DNA from: an uncultured Sanguibacteroides sp.
Lineage (GTDB): Bacteria > Bacteroidota > Bacteroidia > Bacteroidales > Marinifilaceae
Length of the DNA stretch: 64,000 nt
Direction of reading: 5' to 3'
Assembly: GCF_900543425.1 (NCBI RefSeq)
Contig: NZ_UQRQ01000007.1
Coordinates: 62,001 to 126,000, forward strand
The notes under the pieces are model-generated. The model worked only from the letters and a program-made list of their open reading frames with translations, ran no database searches and was not told where the DNA came from. Within the stretch, counting starts at the first letter, position 1. Every line of letters starts with the position of its first letter. Both the position numbers and the translations under genes were made by a program. Shown piece by piece: positions 1 to 8,473 of the stretch.

Positions 1-79
1 AAACGCCTCCGATCATCAATATGGCCAGGAAAAAATAGATTACCTTCGTGTTATCCAGCGAATATCTAGCTATATTCAT
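1..79 (-). CDS. RND efflux transporter permease, N-terminal fragment
   Basis: Only the first 26 codons lie in the window; the gene continues beyond base 1. The minus-strand reading begins MNIARYSLDN and continues into a hydrophobic stretch (VIYFFLAILMIGG). This is the usual opening of AcrB-type inner-membrane pumps, with a short cytoplasmic N-terminus and then transmembrane helix 1. It lies 13 bases downstream of a membrane fusion protein gene on the same strand, the normal adaptor-pump order. Substrate cannot be inferred. Confidence 0.8.
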   Translation of the reverse strand, partial: MNIARYSLDNTKVIYFFLAILMIGGV

Positions 80-92
80 AATTTTTCCTTTA

Positions 93-1142
93 TTATTTTA
101 ATATTTTTACTTTCTGACCTTCCGTGATATAATTAGCACCCGCCACCACAATGATATTATCACGATTCAATCCTTTCTCCACGATCACTTTATCATTACC
201 TATCAATTGTCCGATTTCCACAGCCTGACTCGTTACCGTCTCTGAGGTTGTGTTATACAGCCACACGCAAGTTTTACCCGTGTTCAAATCTTTAAAGAGA
301 GCACTCATCGGCACGATATAGCTACCTGCCACACTCGTCTCTATTTTCAAATTAACCTTACAGGAAAATCCGGGATAGATATTATGTATATCTCTGGAAA
401 AACGAGGATCATCAATGGATAATTTCACGGGAATACCCGTTCCGTCAGGAGAAGCATCGATAAATTCTTTTACCCGGGCTTTAAACCAAAGTCCTTTATA
501 AGTATCAAACTCAACCGTTACCGTCATCGGAACCCGGGTCAAATCCACACTTGTTTCCGGTAAAGTAAAGCTGACCGCTAATTTTCGGGGATTCACCAGT
601 TTTATAATAGACTCTCCCGGCATCACTTTCTGGTAATTCTCTACGAATTTTTTTTCCACGAATCCGTCAAAAGGAGCTCTCAATTTCGTATCTTCCAATG
701 TATTCTGTGAGGTTTCATAAGCAGACTTCCCTTTGATGTAATTTGCATCCGCAATTTCATAATCTTGTTTGGAAATGGCTTGCATGGCCAATAACTTCTT
801 ATTTCGCTCCAATTGAGATTTAGCCGTCAAGTAGGCTGCCTTATTCGCTTCATATTGTAACCGATAATCCAAAGGATCCACCCGCGCGATGATTTGATTC
901 TTCTTCACCTTCTGTCCCTCTTCCACGTTCATTTCAATTAACGGACCCGATACCTTAAAAGCCAAATTGCTATATTCTTCCGCCTCGACAATACCTGTAT
1001 ACACTTTATTTATAGCATCTAACGACTCTACTTTTACGACCTTTACCGGACGGATAATATCGGGGACGGTATTATCCTTTTTTCCTTTACAAGAGACGCC
1101 CAAAAGTACAGATAAACCTAAAATTGCCCATTTACACCTCAT
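93..1142 (-). CDS. RND efflux periplasmic adaptor (membrane fusion lipoprotein)
   Basis: 349 residues. The N-terminus is a lipoprotein signal with lipobox LGVSC (Cys18), so the protein is probably anchored to the inner membrane by lipid. The HlyD/AcrA-type layout is visible: a first lipoyl half-motif (GPLIEMNVEEGQKVKKNQII), a coiled-coil hairpin about residues 95-150, the second lipoyl half (DTKLRAPFDGFVEKKFV), then beta-barrel and membrane-proximal domains. It links an inner-membrane RND pump to an outer-membrane channel. The pump gene starts 13 bases downstream; no TolC gene is visible on this side. A stem-loop upstream (1322-1352) separates it from the exonuclease cluster. Confidence 0.9.
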   Translation of the reverse strand: MRCKWAILGLSVLLGVSCKGKKDNTVPDIIRPVKVVKVESLDAINKVYTGIVEAEEYSNLAFKVSGPLIEMNVEEGQKVKKNQIIARVDPLDYRLQYEANKAAYLTAKSQLERNKKLLAMQAISKQDYEIADANYIKGKSAYETSQNTLEDTKLRAPFDGFVEKKFVENYQKVMPGESIIKLVNPRKLAVSFTLPETSVDLTRVPMTVTVEFDTYKGLWFKARVKEFIDASPDGTGIPVKLSIDDPRFSRDIHNIYPGFSCKVNLKIETSVAGSYIVPMSALFKDLNTGKTCVWLYNTTSETVTSQAVEIGQLIGNDKVIVEKGLNRDNIIVVAGANYITEGQKVKILK

Positions 1143-1264
1143 AAAACAAATTATTATTAATTATTATTCAACTTCTTTATTACTACAAGGGCTACGTCTT
1201 TACAACTTCCATGCCAGAATCCCAGTTAACGAAATGAAGCAAAAATTCAGATAAAGATTTTACC

Positions 1265-1272
1265 CAAATATA
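1265..1272 (-). promoter_or_regulatory. Candidate -7 element for the adaptor-pump operon
   Basis: The minus strand reads TATATTTG, a full match to the Bacteroidetes -7 consensus TAnnTTTG, about 120 bases upstream of the adaptor start. The region about 20 bases further upstream is only T-rich, so the -33 element is weak. Confidence 0.4.
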
Positions 1273-1321
1273 TACAATACGAAACAGGCTATAAAAAGTT
1301 CATTCATACACATTTTGAAAT

Positions 1322-1352
1322 AAAAAAACGTTCGATAAGGTTATCGAACGTT
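1322..1352 (-). terminator. Rho-independent terminator after the exonuclease gene
   Basis: A perfect inverted repeat with 12-base arms (1327-1338 and 1341-1352, arm AACGTTCGATAA) and a 2-base centre is followed on the minus strand by seven T (1328-1322). It lies 39 bases past the exonuclease stop codon and ends the minus-strand cluster. Confidence 0.85.
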
Positions 1353-1390
1353 CTTAATTAATTATACGTATTTTATACTATTTAGACAAA

Positions 1391-2167
1391 CTATTTCAAT
1401 AATCCGGCACTTCTTAATTTAATTTCAGTCAATATTTTTTTTGTATACAATGGAAATTCACTATTCAGCATCCAGGCAAAATACCCCGGTTGCTCCTTCA
1501 ACACCTGAAGTACAGGAACTCCTTTATTTTTTCCAAAATTAAAAACCTCAACTCCATTTTCATCATACACGATAAAACCGGCGAAGTCCGCATTATTGCT
1601 TTGAGACGAAAACTTACTTAAGAAAGTGATATCATTTTCCAACTGCCCTTCATAGCGTTCCAATTGAGATTGTAATACCTCGTAAGTAGCCAAGGTATCC
1701 GCCGCCGCAGTATGTGCATCTTCCAAATTCTTATCACAATAAAAACGATACGCCGCACTTAACGTACGTTGTTCCATTTTATGAAAGATCGTTTGTACAT
1801 CCACAAATCTGCGCTTACGCATATCGAAATCCACCCCTACCCTCAAAAACTCTTCTGCAAGCAGAGGAATATCAAAACGGTTCGAATTATACCCTCCCAG
1901 ATCACATCCCTCGATAAAACGGGCTAACTCTTTAGCTACCTCCTTAAAAACAGGAGAATCCTTTACATCTTCATCCGTAATACCATGAATCGCCGTCGCT
2001 TGTTCCGGTATATGCATTTCCGGATTAACCCGGAGAGTCTTCTGTTCCTCTTTTCCATTGGGATGGATTTTCAAAACGGATATTTCAACAATTTTATCCT
2101 TGGCAATATTAACACCCGTCGTTTCCAAATCAAAAAAAACGATCGGACAGGTCAGTTTTAATTTCAC
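1391..2167 (-). CDS. DnaQ-family 3'-5' exonuclease
   Basis: 258 residues. The DEDDh exonuclease motifs are present: Exo I FFDLETTG near residue 12 (Asp13, Glu15), Exo II GGYNSNRFDIPLL around residue 93, and Exo III HTAAADTLATYEVL around residue 150. The family includes the proofreading epsilon subunit of DNA polymerase III and stand-alone DNases; about 75 extra C-terminal residues follow the nuclease fold. It lies 31 bases downstream of dnaN on the same strand, which supports a role in DNA replication or repair. Whether it is the true epsilon subunit or a paralogue cannot be decided from sequence alone. Confidence 0.88.
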   Translation of the reverse strand: MKLKLTCPIVFFDLETTGVNIAKDKIVEISVLKIHPNGKEEQKTLRVNPEMHIPEQATAIHGITDEDVKDSPVFKEVAKELARFIEGCDLGGYNSNRFDIPLLAEEFLRVGVDFDMRKRRFVDVQTIFHKMEQRTLSAAYRFYCDKNLEDAHTAAADTLATYEVLQSQLERYEGQLENDITFLSKFSSQSNNADFAGFIVYDENGVEVFNFGKNKGVPVLQVLKEQPGYFAWMLNSEFPLYTKKILTEIKLRSAGLLK

Positions 2168-2198
2168 AAACTTTCAATTTAAATTTCAAATAAATGTA

Positions 2199-3323
2199 TT
2201 ACACCATCATCGGCATCAATAGCATCAATAAATCCTCATCCTGACTATCACTTTCGTAAGGCAGGAAGAGACCGGGACGACTGGGATCCGATAATTCCAA
2301 TACAAAATATTCCGTATTTAAATTGGCTAAAATTTCCAAGACAAAAGGAGATTTAAATCCGATAGCCATTTCATCTCCATCGTATTGACAGGAGATCGTC
2401 TCATGTCCGGACATAGCATAATCCACATCTTGAGCAGAGATGACCATAGACCCCCTTGTCAAATCGAATTTCACCAGATTACTGGCTTGATTAGCCATCA
2501 CGGACACTCTTCTCAAGGTATTATACAACTCTTTTTTCTCAATTATAATTTTCTTGGGATTATTTTGAGGAATAACCGAATTATAATTCGGGAAACGTCC
2601 TTCTACCAAAGTACATACCATCTTGTAATCCCCGAAAGTGAAACAAGCCATTTTTTCATTGAATTGCATTTTCAATTCGCTTTCATCCTTCGGTAAAATA
2701 TTTTTCAATAACAACGAGGGCTTTTTCGGCAAAATCAAAGCCCGCTGCTCTCCATCCGTACGGGCATCGAAACGCTTATATCGTACCAATTTATGGGCAT
2801 CGGAAGCAACAAAAGTGAAATTTTCCGCGTTCATCTCGATCAGAATACAGTTCATCACTGGACGAAGATCGTCATTCGCCGTCGCAAAAACAGTCTTGGA
2901 AATTCCTTCCAGTAACATACCGCAATTGGTTACCAACACGACCGAATTTTCATCCAAACCGGATTGTATCGGATAATCTTCAGCACCCTCTCCCATCACG
3001 GAGAATTCACCCTTATCGGAGATAATCGTTACTTTATGAGTCGCCTCATTGATTTCAAAAGTTAACGGTTGTTCCGGAAACTCTTTCAGTATATCCAACA
3101 ATAATTTAGCAGGAATGGTAATACTACCGGGTATCTCCAATTGTTCCAACTCCACACGGGCTTCCATGGTAGTCTCTTTATCGGATGCGGTAACGAACAA
3201 CATATTGTCTTTAGCCACCAGTAAAATATTATCCAGAATCGGCTGAGCAGGCTTTCCACTAATGACGCGGCTCACAGCTTGCAACCGAGAAAGAAAAGTG
3301 CTACTTGATATAACAAACTTCAT
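2199..3323 (-). CDS. dnaN: DNA polymerase III beta sliding clamp
   Basis: 374 residues, the normal length for the clamp. The N-terminus MKFVISSSTFLSRLQAVSRV and the C-terminus ending LLMLLMPMMV are typical; the latter corresponds to the clamp's usual C-terminal PMR/PMMV-type peptide-binding edge. It forms a ring dimer that tethers the replicative polymerase to DNA. It sits between an aminopeptidase P gene (17 bases upstream) and an exonuclease gene (31 bases downstream), all on the minus strand and probably co-transcribed. It is not next to dnaA here. Confidence 0.95.
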   Translation of the reverse strand: MKFVISSSTFLSRLQAVSRVISGKPAQPILDNILLVAKDNMLFVTASDKETTMEARVELEQLEIPGSITIPAKLLLDILKEFPEQPLTFEINEATHKVTIISDKGEFSVMGEGAEDYPIQSGLDENSVVLVTNCGMLLEGISKTVFATANDDLRPVMNCILIEMNAENFTFVASDAHKLVRYKRFDARTDGEQRALILPKKPSLLLKNILPKDESELKMQFNEKMACFTFGDYKMVCTLVEGRFPNYNSVIPQNNPKKIIIEKKELYNTLRRVSVMANQASNLVKFDLTRGSMVISAQDVDYAMSGHETISCQYDGDEMAIGFKSPFVLEILANLNTEYFVLELSDPSRPGLFLPYESDSQDEDLLMLLMPMMV

Positions 3324-3340
3324 ATTATACGATTTTAAAT

Positions 3341-4732
3341 TTACATTTGCATAGTATTCTCTACTTCTTCAACGGTTATGGGAGCTCGGTGATCTCCCAT
3401 GCATTTACACCCGTTTTCCGTAATCAGTATATCGTCTTCCAAACGAATACCTCCGAAATCTTTATAAGCTTCGATCTTATCATACACCAAATAATCTTTA
3501 TGCAGACCCTGTGCTCTCCATTGATCGATCAAAGCCGGTATAAAATAACAACCCGGTTCATCCGTAATAACAAAACCCGGTTGTAACATTCTTCCCATCC
3601 TTAAGGAAGAGGTACCAAACTGATTAATCGGACGGGTAACTTCATCGTACCCTACATATATCTGTCCCAAATCTTCCATATCATGCACGTCCAACCCCAT
3701 CATATGACCCAAGCCGTGAGGCATAAACAAGGCATGTGCACCGGCAACAACCGCTTCATTCACATCTCCCTTCATTAATCCGAGATCCTTCAACCCTTGT
3801 GCCAACACCTTACAGACTTCCAGGTGCACATATTGATAAGTCACTCCCGGACGGGCAATCTCCATTGCCTTATTATTACATGCCAGTACAATATTATAGA
3901 TCTCTTTTTGTCTCTGGTTAAATTTTCCCCCGACAGGCACGGTACGCGTAAAATCCGAACAATAGTTCATAACCGACTCGGCTCCGGCATCCGTCAGCAT
4001 CATGCGTCCTTCCGTCAATATCTTGCTATGGTCATGATTATGCAGGGTTTCTCCATTTTGAGATAGAATAACCGGAAAAGAAACCATACTTCCATAAGAA
4101 GCGGCAATACCTTCAATCAATCCGGCAACGTATTGTTCTTTCACACCCGGGTGAGCATGTTTCATGGCTGTCACATGCATTTCGTATCCGATGTTGCAAG
4201 CCCGGTTAATTTCATCGATCTCACACGGCTCTTTCACGGAACGTAAGGAAATAACAGCCTTAATCAACTCCAAAGAAGCATAGCTCTTCACCAAAGAGTG
4301 ATGAATACCCAACAAATCCTCCAAAATAATCATGTTTCGATAACGATAAGGAGGTAAAAAATGAATTTTACGTCCGGCAGCTATCGCCTCTTTCAAACAA
4401 TCAGCCAATTTGGTAAAAGGCGCCGTATTAGCAACTCCTACACCGGCGGCCATATCTTTTACGATCGGTTGTGGTCCCATCCAGATAATATCATCCATAT
4501 CCACATCATTCCCGAAAATATACTCCTTACCGGTATCAACATCCAGCACTCCGGCAAAACCGGGTAAATTCAATCCGAAAAAATAAAGGAATGAACTATC
4601 CTGTCTGAATTTATAGGTGTTATCCGTATAATTCGCAGGAGCTTCTCCATTACCAAGAACAAGTACCAGACCGCCACTCATTTTTTCAATAAGTCGCTTT
4701 CTTCTACTAACATACACGCTTTTATCAAACAT
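3341..4732 (-). CDS. Aminopeptidase P family protein (Xaa-Pro aminopeptidase, M24)
   Basis: 463 residues. An N-terminal creatinase-like domain (about 1-165) is followed by a pita-bread metallopeptidase domain. The two-metal ligands are all visible: Asp248 (LTDAG), Asp260 (YCSDFTRTV), His343 in HGLGHMMGLDVHD, Glu392 (TDEPGCYF) and Glu432 (GIRLEDD). It should cleave the N-terminal residue from peptides with proline in position 2. It has no signal peptide, so it is cytoplasmic. It is the first gene of the aminopeptidase-dnaN-exonuclease cluster. Confidence 0.92.
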   Translation of the reverse strand: MFDKSVYVSRRKRLIEKMSGGLVLVLGNGEAPANYTDNTYKFRQDSSFLYFFGLNLPGFAGVLDVDTGKEYIFGNDVDMDDIIWMGPQPIVKDMAAGVGVANTAPFTKLADCLKEAIAAGRKIHFLPPYRYRNMIILEDLLGIHHSLVKSYASLELIKAVISLRSVKEPCEIDEINRACNIGYEMHVTAMKHAHPGVKEQYVAGLIEGIAASYGSMVSFPVILSQNGETLHNHDHSKILTEGRMMLTDAGAESVMNYCSDFTRTVPVGGKFNQRQKEIYNIVLACNNKAMEIARPGVTYQYVHLEVCKVLAQGLKDLGLMKGDVNEAVVAGAHALFMPHGLGHMMGLDVHDMEDLGQIYVGYDEVTRPINQFGTSSLRMGRMLQPGFVITDEPGCYFIPALIDQWRAQGLHKDYLVYDKIEAYKDFGGIRLEDDILITENGCKCMGDHRAPITVEEVENTMQM

Positions 4733-4857
4733 ATTTATTATTATTTTAATGAATAATTTTCAACGTTACAAACGAGACGACAAGGTACTGATTTTTTTTT
4801 AATAGATGAAAAGATTTATTTCCAAAATCATAAATTCTTCTCTTTTCAAACATAACT

Positions 4858-4914
4858 ATTCCGGGATCACGGAATTGAATCTTTATTGATTTTCCAACTC
4901 CCCGATCCCGGAAT
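4858..4914. repeat. Inverted repeat with 11-base arms
   Basis: ATTCCGGGATC at 4858-4868 is the exact reverse complement of 4904-4914, with a 35-base spacer. It lies just downstream of the stop of the 135-residue membrane protein (minus strand). No T-run follows, so it is not a classical terminator; a 3' mRNA-stabilising stem is possible. Confidence 0.5.
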
Positions 4915-4928
4915 TCACTTGTTCTTCA

Positions 4929-5336
4929 TTATTTTTTTCCTTGAAAAAGGAACGCTCCGAAAGGAAGACATATACCAGCAATGACAACCTGATAAGCACC
5001 ATATAAGATGCGTACTTCCTCTGCCATCATCTCTCCGGTTAATGTCGTCACAGCCCCCTCCTTGTCTAAATAAATATTGATAATACGCCATAACACGACG
5101 AAAGCTGCCGCCAAGCTAAAACCCGAACCAACATATACCCAGCCCACTCCCATATCTTCCTTCAACCTCCCCCTTAAAGCAAACAAAAAAGCAACGGCAA
5201 ACATGATAAACGTGAACCAACCCGCCGATTGATACCCCGCAATTGAACCGTAAAGATTCACTTCATACCAAGGTAAAAAAGTAGCAATCATCCCGATAAT
5301 CGCCAAAATAAAAACAACAAACTTCTGTTTACTCAT
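4929..5336 (-). CDS. Small integral membrane protein of unknown function
   Basis: 135 residues with four predicted membrane helices (about 7-25, 38-56, 68-88 and 106-128) and short charged loops. I do not recognise a named family or catalytic motif. It stands alone, 196 bases upstream of the aminopeptidase P start on the same strand and divergent from the methylmalonyl-CoA epimerase operon. Its codon use and start context look like its neighbours, so it is probably a real gene. Confidence 0.75.
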   Translation of the reverse strand: MSKQKFVVFILAIIGMIATFLPWYEVNLYGSIAGYQSAGWFTFIMFAVAFLFALRGRLKEDMGVGWVYVGSGFSLAAAFVVLWRIINIYLDKEGAVTTLTGEMMAEEVRILYGAYQVVIAGICLPFGAFLFQGKK

Positions 5337-5485
5337 GATCTTTTATTTTTCATTTATTTTTTGAGATTTACGGATTTAACAAGTAAAGAGTTACAACAAT
5401 AAACATTCGATTTTTACCTATTTTTCACCATGTTATTTAAAATGATTCTAAACACTATTTTTTTAGAATAATCAACGTCAAATTG

Positions 5486-5517
5486 TTTGAAAATCGTAAT
5501 AACAATCAGTAATTTCG
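5486..5517 (+). promoter_or_regulatory. Promoter of the mce-mmd operon
   Basis: TTTG at 5486-5489, a 20-base spacer, then TAATTTCG at 5510-5517. This fits the Bacteroidetes vegetative consensus (TTTG, 19-21 bases, TAnnTTTG) with one mismatch. Transcription would begin near 5523, giving a leader of about 90 bases before the epimerase start. Confidence 0.65.
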
Positions 5518-5612
5518 CACCTTGTATTTTAAGGAGACAATAGTTCTAAAAATCTGTGTGGAAAACAAATTAAAATTAAACATAATATCTAATTAATTTA
5601 AATTTTATCACA

Positions 5613-6017
5613 ATGAAACCAACTCATATCGAACACATTGGCATCGCCGTTGCCAGTTTGGATGAAGCTATTCCTTTTTATGAAAAAGTATTGGGATTAG
5701 AGTGCTATGCCATTGAAGAAGTAAAAGATCAAAAAGTTAAAACTGCTTTTTTCAAGGTTGGACAGACTAAGATTGAATTGCTTGAATCCACAGATCCAGA
5801 AGGCCCCATCGGAAAATTCGTTGAGAAAACCGGAGGAGGTATGCATCACATGGCATTTGCGGTCGAAGATGTTGCAACTGCATTAAATGACGCACAAGCT
5901 GCCGGTTGTCAATTGATTGACAAAACACCGAGAAACGGTGCAGAAGGTTTAAAAATAGGTTTTTTACACCCGAAATCAACCTGCAGAGTACTAACGGAGC
6001 TTTGTGGAACAAAGTAA
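5613..6017 (+). CDS. mce: Methylmalonyl-CoA epimerase
   Basis: 134 residues, the standard length for this vicinal-oxygen-chelate (glyoxalase-fold) enzyme. Metal-binding positions are visible: HIEHIGIAV near residue 8, GGGMHHMAFAV near residue 80, and Glu near the C-terminus (RVLTELCG). It interconverts the 2S and 2R forms of methylmalonyl-CoA, linking methylmalonyl-CoA mutase to the decarboxylase encoded directly downstream. It is the first gene of a five-gene operon whose product is propionyl-CoA. The mutase itself is not in this window. Confidence 0.95.
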   Translation: MKPTHIEHIGIAVASLDEAIPFYEKVLGLECYAIEEVKDQKVKTAFFKVGQTKIELLESTDPEGPIGKFVEKTGGGMHHMAFAVEDVATALNDAQAAGCQLIDKTPRNGAEGLKIGFLHPKSTCRVLTELCGTK

Positions 6018-6048
6018 TTTTTGAATAATCTTTTATACTCATAAAATT

Positions 6049-7611
6049 ATGATGACAAATCAAGATAAAGTAAAGAAACTAATCGATCTCCGAGCACAAG
6101 CAAAATTAGGTGGTGGCGAAAAGAGAATCGACTCCCAGCATAAAAAAGGAAAATTTACAGCCCGTGAACGTATCGATATGTTATTGGATGACGGAAGCTT
6201 CGAAGAGTTTGACATGTTCGTAACTCACCGTTGTACCAATTTCGGAATGGAAAAAACCAAATTCTTAGGTGACGGTGTGGTTACCGGACAAGGAACCATC
6301 GACGGTCGTTTGGTTTTTGTATTTGCTCAGGACTTTACCGTATTCGGAGGAGCTTTATCCGAGACATTAGCCATGAAAATATGTAAGGTAATGGATAAAG
6401 CTATGGCAGTAGGAGCTCCGATTATCGGACTGAATGACTCCGGTGGTGCACGTATTCAGGAAGGTGTTACTTCATTAGCCGGATATGCAGAAATTTTCGA
6501 ACGCAACATTTTGGCATCCGGAGTAATTCCCCAGATTTCTGCTATTTTCGGACCTTGTGCCGGAGGAGCCGTTTATTCCCCGGCTTTAACGGACTTTATC
6601 ATGATGACAGAAAATACCTCTTACATGTTCGTAACCGGACCGAAAGTGGTAAAAACCGTAACCGGAGAAGATATTTCGACTGAAGACCTGGGAGGAGCTC
6701 GTGTACACGCGACAAAATCCGGAGTTTCTCACTTCTTGTTAGAAAACGAAGAAGAGGGTATTATGATTATTCGTAAATTACTCTCTTACCTGCCTTCCAA
6801 CAATTTGGAAGATGCTCCGATTATTCCTTGTACCGATCCGATCGATCGCTTGGAAGATAAATTAAACACGATCATTCCGGATAATCCCAATATGCCTTAC
6901 AATATGTTGGAAGTTATCGAATCTATCGTGGACTACGGGGAATTTTTGGAAGTTCACCGTAATTATGCCAAAAATATCATCGTAGGATTCTGCCGGATGG
7001 ACGGTATGCCTATCGGTGTGATTGCCAACCAACCGAACTTCTTAGCCGGAGTGTTGGATATAGAAGCTTCTCGTAAAGCAGCACGTTTCGTTCGTTTCTG
7101 TGACTGCTTTAATATCCCTATTTTGACCTTGGTCGATGTTCCGGGATTTTTACCGGGTAGCGGTCAGGAATACGGTGGTATCATCACTCACGGGGCTAAA
7201 CTGATGTTTGCCTATGGAGAGGCTACCGTACCTAAAGTAACCGTTACTTTAAGAAAATCATACGGTGGAGCACACGACGTGATGTCCTGTAAACAACTTC
7301 GCGGAGACTTCAACTATGCCTGGCCGTCAGCACAAATTGCAGTAATGGGAGCCAAAGGAGCCATCGAGGTACTTTACGGCAAGAATTTAGCCGAATTGAC
7401 CGATCCGGAAGCTCGGGCAAAATTCGTTACGGAGAAAGAGGACGAGTATAATGAAGCATTTGCCAATCCGTATCAAGCAGCATCTTACGGTTATATCGAC
7501 GATATAATCGAGCCGCGTAACTCTCGCTTCAGAATCATTCGCGCATTTGAAAGCCTGAAAACGAAAAAGGTTGTTAATCCGCCGAAAAAACATAGTAATA
7601 TACCTTTATAA
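6049..7611 (+). CDS. mmdA: Methylmalonyl-CoA decarboxylase carboxyltransferase (alpha) subunit
   Basis: 520 residues, with the two crotonase-fold carboxyltransferase halves typical of acyl-CoA carboxylase beta chains. Oxyanion-hole-type glycine motifs are present (GGARIQEGV around 145 and a second GPCAGGAVYSP around 170; C-terminal half VDVPGFLPGSGQEYGGII). It transfers CO2 from methylmalonyl-CoA to biotin on the MmdC subunit. Sequence alone resembles propionyl-CoA carboxylase. The neighbouring Na+-pump beta subunit and the lack of a biotin carboxylase gene point to the decarboxylase. The start is ATGATG, so codon 2 is an equally possible start. Confidence 0.93.
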   Translation: MMTNQDKVKKLIDLRAQAKLGGGEKRIDSQHKKGKFTARERIDMLLDDGSFEEFDMFVTHRCTNFGMEKTKFLGDGVVTGQGTIDGRLVFVFAQDFTVFGGALSETLAMKICKVMDKAMAVGAPIIGLNDSGGARIQEGVTSLAGYAEIFERNILASGVIPQISAIFGPCAGGAVYSPALTDFIMMTENTSYMFVTGPKVVKTVTGEDISTEDLGGARVHATKSGVSHFLLENEEEGIMIIRKLLSYLPSNNLEDAPIIPCTDPIDRLEDKLNTIIPDNPNMPYNMLEVIESIVDYGEFLEVHRNYAKNIIVGFCRMDGMPIGVIANQPNFLAGVLDIEASRKAARFVRFCDCFNIPILTLVDVPGFLPGSGQEYGGIITHGAKLMFAYGEATVPKVTVTLRKSYGGAHDVMSCKQLRGDFNYAWPSAQIAVMGAKGAIEVLYGKNLAELTDPEARAKFVTEKEDEYNEAFANPYQAASYGYIDDIIEPRNSRFRIIRAFESLKTKKVVNPPKKHSNIPL

Positions 7612-7623
7612 AATTCAATTGAT

Positions 7624-7980
7624 ATGATAAATGCAATCATACTCTCCACGGATTTAGCCGCAAAAGCCGGAGGATACACGATCGCAGTCGTGGGGTGGGT
7701 TATCGTTTTTGCAGCTCTGATCGGATTGGTGATCATCTTTATGGCTATTCCCAAGTTATTAGAGTTTAATATTAAAAATAAACTCAAAAAAGAGGGAAAG
7801 CCGGAAGAAAACATCAATATCGAGGCCAATGTCAATGTTGCTATCGCAATGGGTATTCATATGTATCTCAATGAATTACATGATGAAGAAAGTAATATCA
7901 TCACCATTAAGAATGCACAAAAACAGTATTCCCCGTGGAGCTCTAAAATTTACGGAGTACAAAACCAACCCCGCAGATAG
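7624..7980 (+). CDS. OadG-family small membrane subunit of the decarboxylase
   Basis: 118 residues with one strong membrane helix (about 20-44), a charged segment (NIKNKLKKEGKPEE) and a C-terminal region ending SPWSSKIYGVQNQPRR. This matches the gamma/delta (OadG) subunits of Na+-translocating decarboxylases, which hold the soluble carboxyltransferase on the membrane subunit. It lies 12 bases after mmdA and 31 bases before the biotin carrier. Identification depends partly on this position. Confidence 0.82.
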   Translation: MINAIILSTDLAAKAGGYTIAVVGWVIVFAALIGLVIIFMAIPKLLEFNIKNKLKKEGKPEENINIEANVNVAIAMGIHMYLNELHDEESNIITIKNAQKQYSPWSSKIYGVQNQPRR

Positions 7981-8011
7981 TTTAATTCATTTATAAAACG
8001 AACAATAAACA

Positions 8012-8437
8012 ATGAAAAAGTATAAATTCAAAATAAACGGTCAGACCTTCGAAGTAGAAGTTGGAGAATTCGACGGCAATATGGCAACCGTTAACGTCAA
8101 TGGCTCTCCTTATGAAGTAGAACTTCAGAATGAGGCTATGAAACCCAAAACACCGGTATTAGCTCGTAAACCTGTAGCTTCTGCCCCCGGAGAGGGACAA
8201 ATTAAGAAGAGTGAAAGCGCCAAAGTATTTAAGGTTATCGCTCCTCTACCCGGAAGCATCTTTAAATTAAACGTTAACGTTGGAGATACAGTAAAAGAAG
8301 GAGATTGTCTGCTTGTCATGGAAGCCATGAAGATGGAAAACAACGTATTGGCAGAAAAAGGCGGCGTAGTGAAATCCATAGCCATAAAAGTAGGCGATGC
8401 CGTACTTCAAGGTGACACGTTAATTGAAATTGCATAA
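8012..8437 (+). CDS. mmdC: Biotin carrier subunit of methylmalonyl-CoA decarboxylase
   Basis: 141 residues. The C-terminal biotinyl domain (about 72-141) contains the canonical attachment motif EAMKMEN, with the modified Lys near residue 107. A linker with Pro/Ala/Lys (about 45-65) connects it to a short N-terminal domain. Carboxybiotin swings between MmdA, where it is loaded, and the membrane beta subunit, where decarboxylation drives Na+ export. A biotin ligase acting in trans is required and is not in this window. Confidence 0.95.
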   Translation: MKKYKFKINGQTFEVEVGEFDGNMATVNVNGSPYEVELQNEAMKPKTPVLARKPVASAPGEGQIKKSESAKVFKVIAPLPGSIFKLNVNVGDTVKEGDCLLVMEAMKMENNVLAEKGGVVKSIAIKVGDAVLQGDTLIEIA

Positions 8438-8473
8438 GTCGGGAGACTTATAAACCCTTATAACAAAAAAAAT

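Noticed and set aside
6049..7611. Propionyl-CoA carboxylase beta chain as the identity of mmdA
   Set aside because: The sequence family fits, but there is no biotin carboxylase gene and the operon contains the Na+-pump beta and OadG-like subunits, which fits methylmalonyl-CoA decarboxylase better.
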